From: Ancylobacter sp. SL191
GTDB taxonomy: Bacteria > Pseudomonadota > Alphaproteobacteria > Rhizobiales > Xanthobacteraceae
Assembly: GCF_026625645.1 (NCBI RefSeq)
Contig: NZ_CP113056.1
Location: 2,207,001-2,271,000, forward strand
Length of the DNA: 64,000 bases
Direction of reading: 5' to 3'
This document shows, piece after piece, positions 34,196-41,339 of this stretch. Within the stretch, counting starts at the first letter, position 1. Each line of letters begins with the position of its first letter. Made by a program: the position numbers and the translations under genes. Under the pieces are notes generated by a model. It searched no databases and was not told the origin of the DNA. It saw nothing but the letters and a program-made list of their open reading frames with translations.

Positions 34196-34896
34196 ATGAT
34201 CGACAGAAACGGTGAGAATGCCGGTGTGCGGGCCGCGCTGGGGCGCGACCGGGCGGTGATGCTCAGCCGCCGCTCCTTCCTCGCCGGCTCGGCCATCGGC
34301 CTCGGTGCGCTGGGGCTCGCCGGCTGCGCCAAGCCGGAGGGCATGACACTCGCCGAGGCGGCCAAGGTCTATGGCCCGGTGCCGGAGGAGAAATTCCCGA
34401 TCCCGGCGGTCGATGTCACCAAGGTCAATCCGAAATATTTCCGCCGCACCGTCCGCTACGAGACGGAGGAGGCCCCCGGCACGATCATCGTCGATCCCAC
34501 CAATTACTATGTCTACCGGATCGAGGAGGAGGGCATGGCGACCCGCTACGGGGCGAATGTCGGTCGCGCCGGCTTCCTGTGGAGCGGTGACGCCTATGTC
34601 GGGCGCAAGAGCGAATGGGCGACCTGGACACCCCCAAGGAGATGATCCAGCGCCAGCCGGAAGCGGCGAAATATGCCGGCGGCATGCCCGGCGGCCTCGA
34701 CAACCCGCTCGGCGCGCGCACGCTGCATCTCTACCAGAACGGCGTCTACACGCTCTATACGATCTACGCGACCAGCGACCCGGAATCGATCGGCTCCGGC
34801 GTCACCAGCGGCTGCGTCGGTCTGCTCAGCCAAGATATGATCGAGCTCTATAACGAAACCCCGGTGAAGACCAAGGTCGTCGTCCTGCCGGCCTAA
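34196..34896 (+). pseudogene. L,D-transpeptidase (YkuD), frameshifted and missing catalytic residues
   Basis: The first part has a twin-arginine lipoprotein-like leader (SRRSFLAGS, then LAGC) and the YkuD N-terminal region to residue ~150, ending at a TGA at 34643. The rest (KEMIQRQPEAAKYAGG onward) continues in the next frame to 34896. The shift falls at a run of five C at 34631-34635; a sixth C would restore one frame. In the second part the usual His-Gly-Thr catalytic histidine reads Tyr-Ala-Thr and the Arg after the nucleophile (SGCVG) is Gly. Even a repaired protein may therefore lack transpeptidase activity. Normally such enzymes crosslink peptidoglycan or attach lipoproteins. Confidence 0.75.
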
Positions 34897-35819
34897 GGCC
34901 CGCTCCTCGCCGGATGGCGGGCGGCGACATAGGCGGCCGCATGGGCGGTGAAGCGCTCGAGAATGCGGCCGCGATGCGCGCCCGCGCGCGCCGCGAGGAC
35001 GACCCCCAGCGGGCGCACCGGGTTGTCGATCTCCAGTGTCGTCACGCGGCTCCCGTCATAGGTGATCGGGGAGGGCGGGCGCATGACCAGGAGGGTGAAG
35101 CCGAAGCCGGCGCCCACCGCGCTGCGCGCCGCCTCCAGCGAGGTCGCGACATAGGCGATGCGCGGGCTGATGCCGATCTCCTGCAGCAGATCCTCGAAAT
35201 AGCCCCGGCTTCCCGGCCCGTCGAGCATCACATAGGGCTCGTCCGCGAGTTCGGTGATGTCGAGGGAGGCGCGGTGAGCGAGCCGGTGGTCGGTGGGCAG
35301 CACCACATAGGGGCGGAGCGCGGCGAGTTCGGTGAAGGAAAGCCCCGCCGGATCGCCGCCGCGATCATAGGTGAGGGCGAGATCAATCGACCCGTCCCGC
35401 AGCGCGTCCGCTAGGTCGGCAAGCGGCATCTCGCGTTGGCGCACCATGACGGCCGGCGCCAGCGCGGCGAAGCCCCGGATGAGGCCGGCGGCGTAGAAGG
35501 GTGCGAGCGTCGAGAACACGCCGAGCCGTATCTCGCCCGCCGCCTCCGCCGCCAGCGCGGCGGCCTCGCGCTCCAGCTGCTGCGCCTGCTGCTCCAGACG
35601 GGTCACATGATCCAGAAAGATGCGGCCATGCAGGGTCAGCGTCAGCCCGCGCGCATGGTGACGCTCGAACAGCACGAGGCCGGTCACGTCCTCCAGCTTG
35701 TCGAGCGCCTGCGCGACGGAGGGTTGGGAGATGTTCAGCGCCCGCGCGGCCTGCGCGATACCACCCTGTTCGGCGATGGCCCGGAAATAGGCGCATTGGC
35801 GCAGCGTGTAGCGAACCAT
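34893..35819 (-). CDS. LysR-family regulator divergent from the Rieske oxygenase
   Basis: 308 aa. The winged HTH lies at residues ~1-60 (YTLRQCAYFRAIAEQGGIAQAA, with SQPSVAQALDKLE as recognition helix) and a LysR substrate domain follows, with RLGVFSTLAPFYAAGL opening it. Divergent from the oxygenase gene at 35946 with a 126-nt gap, the standard arrangement for a LysR activator and its target. Its 3' end overlaps the transpeptidase remnant by 4 nt. Confidence 0.9.
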   Translation of the reverse strand: MVRYTLRQCAYFRAIAEQGGIAQAARALNISQPSVAQALDKLEDVTGLVLFERHHARGLTLTLHGRIFLDHVTRLEQQAQQLEREAAALAAEAAGEIRLGVFSTLAPFYAAGLIRGFAALAPAVMVRQREMPLADLADALRDGSIDLALTYDRGGDPAGLSFTELAALRPYVVLPTDHRLAHRASLDITELADEPYVMLDGPGSRGYFEDLLQEIGISPRIAYVATSLEAARSAVGAGFGFTLLVMRPPSPITYDGSRVTTLEIDNPVRPLGVVLAARAGAHRGRILERFTAHAAAYVAARHPARSGP

Positions 35820-35945
35820 ATTCTTTAAGCCTCAAACGCAGGACGAATGAGTTTTTACCGTTTTTAGAGCGGGTGCAATCTGGCGGGTGACGCGCGGGCC
35901 CCGCGGACGGCGCGTTTCACTCCCGGCACGCCAAGGATGCCCGCC

Positions 35946-37097
35946 ATGTCGCTGATACAGCCCGTCGCCGAACTGCTCGAAGCCGCCGGCCGGCCCTTCA
36001 CCGATGCCCGCGCCATGCCGCCGGGCGTCTATACGAGCGCCGATTTCCTCGCCCGCGAGATGGAGGCCATCTTCGCCAGGGAATGGGTCTGCGTCGGCCG
36101 TTCCAGCCGGCTCGCCGAGGTCGGCGACTATCTCACCTATGAGCTTGCCGGCCAGCCGGTGGTCGTGCTGCGCGACAAGGAGGGGCTGCGCGCCTTTTCC
36201 AATGTCTGCCTGCACCGCATGTCCACCCTGCTGGAAGGGAGTGGCAACCGGCGGGCGATCGTCTGCCCCTACCACGCCTGGACCTATGGCCTTGATGGCC
36301 GCCTGCGCGGGGCGCCGTTCATGGGCGAGACGACGGGCTTCTGCAAGGAGGACTACGCGCTGCCCGCGATCCGCTGCGAGGAATGGCTCGGCTGGATCTA
36401 CATCACCCTCGACAAGGACCGCCCGAGCGTCGCCTCGGCCCTGGGCGGGCTGGAGGCGATGATCGCGCCCTACCAGATGGAAAACTATGTCGAGTGCTTC
36501 CGCGAGACCCATGTCTGGGACACCAACTGGAAGGTGCTCGCCGAGAATTTCATGGAGAGCTACCACCTGCCGGTCTGCCACGCCGACACGGTGGGCGGCC
36601 ATTCCAAGCTCGAGGAGATGGAGTGCCCGCCCGGCCTCGCGGCGTTCAACTATCACTGGATCACCAAGGAAGCCTCGCTCGCCATTGGCAATGCGCATCC
36701 CGACAACACGCGCCTTGAGGGCCGCTGGCGCAAGACCACCGCGCTGCTCGCGCTCTATCCCAGCCATCTGATCACGCTGACGCCGGGCTATTTCTGGTAT
36801 CTCTCGCTGCACCCGCGCGGGCCCGGTCAGGTTGAGATCCTGTTCGGCGGCGGCCTGTCGCCGGAGTTCATGGCGGACCCACGCGCCGACGACTATGTGA
36901 CGACCCTCAAGTCGCTGCTCGACATGGTGAATCTCGAGGATCGCGGCTGCACGGAAAAGGTGTTCCGGGGCCTGAGCGCGGACACCGCGCGGGCAGGCCA
37001 TCTCTCCTATCTGGAGCGGCCGATCTACGATTTCATGCATTACATCGCCGAGCGCGTCGGCGGCTTCGACCGCTCCTTCGCGCTGGCGGCGGAGTAG
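35946..37097 (+). CDS. Rieske-type ring-hydroxylating/N-demethylating oxygenase, large subunit
   Basis: 383 aa from ATG at 35946, preceded by AAGG (an ATG 9 nt upstream is in frame). The Rieske cluster ligands are C88, H90, C107 and H110 (CLHRM...CPYHAW). The mononuclear iron site shows H207 and H212 in ENFMESYHLPVCH. The residue bridging the two centres, normally Asp, is Glu204, as reported for carnitine monooxygenase CntA and related quaternary-amine demethylases. No reductase or ferredoxin gene is nearby, so electrons must come from elsewhere. A betaine or other N-methyl compound is a plausible but unproven substrate. Confidence 0.88.
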   Translation: MSLIQPVAELLEAAGRPFTDARAMPPGVYTSADFLAREMEAIFAREWVCVGRSSRLAEVGDYLTYELAGQPVVVLRDKEGLRAFSNVCLHRMSTLLEGSGNRRAIVCPYHAWTYGLDGRLRGAPFMGETTGFCKEDYALPAIRCEEWLGWIYITLDKDRPSVASALGGLEAMIAPYQMENYVECFRETHVWDTNWKVLAENFMESYHLPVCHADTVGGHSKLEEMECPPGLAAFNYHWITKEASLAIGNAHPDNTRLEGRWRKTTALLALYPSHLITLTPGYFWYLSLHPRGPGQVEILFGGGLSPEFMADPRADDYVTTLKSLLDMVNLEDRGCTEKVFRGLSADTARAGHLSYLERPIYDFMHYIAERVGGFDRSFALAAE

Positions 37098-37198
37098 GGA
37101 AAGGGCCTTGGCAGCCGATCTCAAGGACGAGGCTCGTGCCGAGGTCGCGTCAGGCTCCTGCCCGCCGAACAGGCAGTGCCTGCCTCAATCTTGGCTGC

Positions 37199-37218
37199 CA
37201 CCCATCCAACAATGGGTG
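37199..37218 (+). other. Hairpin between the oxygenase and the amino-acid ABC genes
   Basis: CACCCAT (37199-37205) pairs with ATGGGTG (37212-37218) across a 6-nt loop in the 219-nt gap 37098-37316. There is no T-tract. It may stabilise or separate the transcripts. The rest of the gap shows no other feature besides a strong ribosome site (GAGGAGAAGG) before the next gene. Confidence 0.3.
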
Positions 37219-37316
37219 CGCCCGCAGACAAGTCTTCCCGGACACGCTGCGCGACACTTTGCTCCTCAGTTCCGACCGCCGCGCCATTCGCACGCGGAAG
37301 CAGAGGAGAAGGTTCA

Positions 37317-38249
37317 GTGGCACTCAATCTCGACACGCATTCCAGTGCTCGTGGTGGCTCGCTCGCCGCCCGGCTGCGCGGGGCGCTCCTTGGCGTCATG
37401 GGTCTCGCGCTCGCCACCGGCGGTCTCGCCGCCGGCCTGCCGCAGAAGGCGCAGGCCGCGACCCCGGCCGCCTGCGCCGCGCTGCAGGCCAAATATCCCG
37501 AGCTCAAGGGCAAGACGCTGGTCAACGCCATCAACCCGCACACGCCGGGCTATGAGACCATCGACCCGAAGGATCCGACCAACTATATCGGCTTCGACAT
37601 CGACCTCGGCGAAGCGATCGGCGACTGCCTCGGCTTCAAGCTCACCTACAAGGCGGTGACCTTCGCCGCCCTGCTGACCACGTTGCAGGCCGGCCAGGCC
37701 GACATCGTCATCTCCGACATCTACGCCACCAAGGACCGCGCCAAGGCGGCGGACTTCATCACCTATCTCAAGGTGTTCGACGGCGTGCTGGTCGCCAAGG
37801 GCAACCCGAAGAAGATCGACGGCATCAATCTCTCGCTCTGCGGCGCGGTCGCGGCCGAGAACACCGGCTATGTCGAGGTGCCGCTGATCCAGGCGCTGGA
37901 AGCCGAGTGCAAGAAGGCCGGCAAGCCGGCGCCGGAAATCCTGCTCTTCGATAACAACGCCAACTGCATCCAGGCGATCCTCGCCGGGCGCGCCGACACC
38001 TACATCAACGACGTCAACACGGTCGATGGCGCGGTGAAGGCCTATCCGGACAAGCTGGAGAAGGCGACGGCGGTGACGCTGCCCTACTCGGTCGGCATTG
38101 CCGTGCCGCGCAACAATGTTCCCTTCCGTGACGCGGTGATGGCCGCGCTCACCGAAATCCAGAAGACCGGCCTTCAGGCCGAGCTGATGAAGAAGTGGAA
38201 CCTTCCGGCCGAGCAGCTTGAGAGCCCGACCCTCGTCCTCGCGGACTGA
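37317..38249 (+). CDS. Amino-acid-type ABC transporter substrate-binding protein (family 3)
   Basis: 310 aa from GTG at 37317, fixed by GAGGAGAAGG at 37303-37312; in-frame ATG at 37176 is upstream of it and unlikely. Signal peptide to about residue 47 (KAQAA), then a family-3 domain including YIGFDIDLGEAIGDCLG, the amino-acid carboxylate/amine pocket region, and KDRAKAADFITYLKVFDG. Cysteines occur in pairs suggesting disulfides. It delivers to the fused permease-ATPase at 38335. Ligand is probably an amino acid or N-methylated derivative. Confidence 0.9.
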   Translation: MALNLDTHSSARGGSLAARLRGALLGVMGLALATGGLAAGLPQKAQAATPAACAALQAKYPELKGKTLVNAINPHTPGYETIDPKDPTNYIGFDIDLGEAIGDCLGFKLTYKAVTFAALLTTLQAGQADIVISDIYATKDRAKAADFITYLKVFDGVLVAKGNPKKIDGINLSLCGAVAAENTGYVEVPLIQALEAECKKAGKPAPEILLFDNNANCIQAILAGRADTYINDVNTVDGAVKAYPDKLEKATAVTLPYSVGIAVPRNNVPFRDAVMAALTEIQKTGLQAELMKKWNLPAEQLESPTLVLAD

Positions 38250-38334
38250 CACGCCCCCGCGTTGAGGCCACGGGCGGACGCGCCGCCCGTGGCCTTGTCG
38301 GCATCACGCCCTGTGCCACAGCCCGGAAAGGCCG

Positions 38335-39957
38335 ATGGATCTCTTCCTTCACTATCTGAGCATGCCGTATCTGATCGACGGCGTTGGCTACACGCTGCTG
38401 ATCACCGTGCTGGGGCTTCTCGGCGGTCTCGCGATGGGCGTCGTTCTCGCCGCGATGCAGCTCAGCCGATTCCGCACGCTCGCCATCATCGCGCGCGGCT
38501 ACTCCATCATCTTCCGCGGCACGCCGCTGATCCTGCAGATGGTGTTCTGCTACAATGCCTTGCCGATGATCGGCATCAAGCTGACGGCCATCTCGGCGGC
38601 GGGGTTGGCCCTGGCGCTCAACGAGGCGCCGTTCATCGCCGAAATCCTGCGCTCCAACGTCATTGGCGTCGATCGCGGGCAAGTGAGCGCCGGTCAGGCG
38701 CTCGGCATGACGCCGGCCGCCATCATGCGCCGGGTCATCGCGCCGCAGGCGATCCGCTCCATGGTGCCGGCGCTTGGCAATGAGGCGGTGAGCGCGCTGA
38801 AGAATTCCTCGCTCGCCTCGGTCGTCGCGGTGCAGGAGCTGACCCTGCGCTCGACGCAGCTTGCCTCCGCCACCTTCGATTTCTTCTCCATCTTTTTTGC
38901 CTCGGGGCTGATGTATCTCATCCTCACCGGGGCCCTGGCGGTGATCCAGATCGTCGTCGAGATGCTGCTCGACCTCGACCGCCCGCCGCCGCGCGAGCAG
39001 CTGCGCCGCTTCCTGCGGGCGCTCATGCCGGGCCGCGCGGAGGCCCCGGCGGCCATCCCCGGGGTGACGTCCCCAGACGTCGCTGCCGAGATACTCGCCG
39101 ATGTGGCGGCCGATCCACTTCCGCCGGTCTCACCGCGGGCGGCCGTGGTGCCGGTCGATCGGGAGGCGCGCGCCCGCCGGATCGCCGGTAACAACATCGC
39201 CGTCGAGGTCGCCGGGCTGCGCAAGCGCTATGGCAACCAGACCGTGCTGGATGGCATCGACCTTACCGTGCGCGCCGGCGAGGTGGTGGCGCTGCTCGGC
39301 CCCAGCGGCTCGGGCAAGTCCACCCTGCTGCGCTGCATCAACCGGCTGGAGGGCTGGGAGGATGGTGCCATTCGCGTCGGCGGCCGCCGGCTCGGCAGCG
39401 ACGAGGCCGGGCGAGCGCTCTCGCCGCGCGGCGTGGCGCAGATGCGCGCCAGCGTCGGCGTCGGCATGGTGTTCCAGCAATTTAACCTCTTTGGTCACCT
39501 GACAGCCAAGGAGAACATCGCGGGGCCTCTACGCTGGGTGCAAGGCCTTACCCGGCTCGACGCCGACCGGCGCGCGCAAGAATTGCTGGAGCGCGTCGGT
39601 CTCGCCCACCGCGCCCATGCGCTGCCGCGCCATCTCTCCGGCGGTCAGCAGCAGCGCGTCGCCATCGCCCGCGCCGTGGCACCGGGACCGAGCGTGCTTC
39701 TGCTCGATGAGCCGACTTCGGCGCTCGATCCTGAGCTGGTGGGCGAGGTGCTGGAGGTGATCCGCCGCCTCGCGGTGGAGGATGGTCTCGCCATGATCAT
39801 CTCCACCCATCAGCTCCAGTTCGCCGGCGATGTGGCGGACCGCATTCTCTTCCTCGCGGGTGGCACCATCGTCGAGGAGGGCCCGGCCCAGCAGGTGCTG
39901 CGCGAGCCGCGCCACCCGCTCACCGCACGCTTTCTCAACACCATGGCCGCCGACTGA
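38335..39957 (+). CDS. Amino-acid ABC transporter, permease fused to ATP-binding protein
   Basis: 540 aa. Residues ~1-225 are a HisMQ-type permease with about five membrane helices and the EAA coupling loop (EILRSNVIGVDRGQVSAGQALGM broken by a turn). After a ~60-residue Pro/Ala/Asp-rich linker, residues ~285-540 are a GlnQ/HisP-type ATPase with Walker A GPSGSGKST (~residue 322), Q-loop VFQQFNLFGH, signature LSGGQQQR and Walker B LLLDEPTSALD. Both halves appear intact. Two copies would give a complete homodimeric transporter. There is no separate permease or ATPase in this operon. Confidence 0.93.
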   Translation: MDLFLHYLSMPYLIDGVGYTLLITVLGLLGGLAMGVVLAAMQLSRFRTLAIIARGYSIIFRGTPLILQMVFCYNALPMIGIKLTAISAAGLALALNEAPFIAEILRSNVIGVDRGQVSAGQALGMTPAAIMRRVIAPQAIRSMVPALGNEAVSALKNSSLASVVAVQELTLRSTQLASATFDFFSIFFASGLMYLILTGALAVIQIVVEMLLDLDRPPPREQLRRFLRALMPGRAEAPAAIPGVTSPDVAAEILADVAADPLPPVSPRAAVVPVDREARARRIAGNNIAVEVAGLRKRYGNQTVLDGIDLTVRAGEVVALLGPSGSGKSTLLRCINRLEGWEDGAIRVGGRRLGSDEAGRALSPRGVAQMRASVGVGMVFQQFNLFGHLTAKENIAGPLRWVQGLTRLDADRRAQELLERVGLAHRAHALPRHLSGGQQQRVAIARAVAPGPSVLLLDEPTSALDPELVGEVLEVIRRLAVEDGLAMIISTHQLQFAGDVADRILFLAGGTIVEEGPAQQVLREPRHPLTARFLNTMAAD

Positions 39958-40022
39958 CCGCCGGTCCGCTCCGTGTCCGGGCGCCTCAGCCCGGCGCCGA
40001 CCTTTGCTCCATGAGGCCCGAC

Positions 40023-41261
40023 ATGACCAAGCATCACCTGCCCGCCACTCCTGACACCGTCCATTGGGGCTATTTCAGCCGGACGCTCGCGCCCGTGCTC
40101 ACCATCAAGTCGGGCGATAGTGTCGTCGTCGAGAGCATCACCCACCATGCCAATGACGATTATGACCGCATGATCGCCGGCGATCCGGCCGCCGAGGAAA
40201 TCTTCCTCTGGACCAAAGACCAGAAGACGATGCGCCGGCGCGGGGCGGGGGCGACGGACGGGCCGTTCACCTATGGTGCTGGCGAGGGTCTCGGCGTCCA
40301 TCTGCTCACCGGGCCGATCGCCGTCGATGGCGCCGAGCCGGGCGACATTCTTGAGGTGCGCATCATCAACACCTGGCCGCGCCCGAGCGCCAACCCGGCC
40401 TATAAGGGCCGCTTCTTCGGCTCGAATCCTTCGGCCAATTGGGGCTTCCAGTACAAGGATCTGATCGAGGAGCCGAAGCCGCGCGAGGTGGTGACGATCT
40501 ATGAGCTGGACATGGGCGAGGCGTCCGTCTCCGCGCTCTATTCCTACCTTTGGACGCCGCAGACCGACCCGGACGGCATCGTCCATCCCACCATCGACTA
40601 TCCGGGCGTGCGGGTCGATCACGCGACCATTGTGAAGAAGGACGGTATCCTGTCCGGGATCAAAGTGCCGGCGCGGCTGCATTTCGGCACGATGGGCCTT
40701 GCCCCCGCCGAGGCGGATTTCGTCTCCACCATCCCGCCCAACTACACCGGCGGCAACATGGATGACTGGCGCATCGCCAAGGGCGCGCGGATGTATTACC
40801 CGGTCGCGGTCGAGGGCGGCCTGTTCTCCTGCGGCGACGCCCATGCCTCGCAGGGCGACAGCGAGCTTTCCGGCACCGCCATCGAGATTTCGCTCACCGG
40901 CGAGTTCGAATTCATCCTGCACAAGAAGGCGGCGCTGGAGGGGACGATCCTCGAAGGCCTGACCCATCCCCTGCTGGAAAACGACGATATCTGGTCGGTC
41001 TATGGGTTCAGTGTGGCGAACTATCTGTCCGAGCTCGGCCCCGACCATCAGACCGAGATCCTCTCGCGCGGCAGCCTCGACAGCGCGATGCGCGACGCCT
41101 TCCGCAAGCTGCGCCGCTTCCTGATGACCACGCAGAAGCTCTCCGAGGACGAGGCGATCTCGCTCATGTCGGTCGCGGCGGATTTCGCGGTGACGCAGGT
41201 GGTGGACGCCAATTGGGGCGTGACCGGCTCCATCCGCAAGAGCCTGTTCGCCGGGCGTTGA
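40023..41261 (+). CDS. Acetamidase/formamidase family enzyme
   Basis: 412 aa, of normal family length. ATG at 40023 (MTKHHLP) has ATGAGG upstream. The FmdA_AmdA core has VHWGYFSRTLAPVLTI near the start, GAGEGLGVHLLTGPIAV and the conserved SCGDAHASQGDSELSGTAIE loop. The family hydrolyses short amides (formamide to formate and ammonia). Its position after the amino-acid ABC transporter suggests it liberates nitrogen or a formyl group from a product of the imported compound. The next gene carries a clear paralogue of this domain fused to a regulator. Confidence 0.92.
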   Translation: MTKHHLPATPDTVHWGYFSRTLAPVLTIKSGDSVVVESITHHANDDYDRMIAGDPAAEEIFLWTKDQKTMRRRGAGATDGPFTYGAGEGLGVHLLTGPIAVDGAEPGDILEVRIINTWPRPSANPAYKGRFFGSNPSANWGFQYKDLIEEPKPREVVTIYELDMGEASVSALYSYLWTPQTDPDGIVHPTIDYPGVRVDHATIVKKDGILSGIKVPARLHFGTMGLAPAEADFVSTIPPNYTGGNMDDWRIAKGARMYYPVAVEGGLFSCGDAHASQGDSELSGTAIEISLTGEFEFILHKKAALEGTILEGLTHPLLENDDIWSVYGFSVANYLSELGPDHQTEILSRGSLDSAMRDAFRKLRRFLMTTQKLSEDEAISLMSVAADFAVTQVVDANWGVTGSIRKSLFAGR

Positions 41262-41339
41262 CCTGCGTCCCGGCGCTTGAGATGGCATATGGCGGGGGCA
41301 TGATCCTTGCCTGACTGGCCTCATGACGAGGTCCGACCG

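Noticed and set aside
35820..35945. LysR T-N11-A box between the LysR gene and the Rieske oxygenase
   Set aside because: Several loose matches exist but none has convincing dyad symmetry, so no specific site is claimed.
39810..41324. 504-codon - strand frame
   Set aside because: Antisense to the formamidase gene at 40023; low-complexity Arg/Gly/His content.
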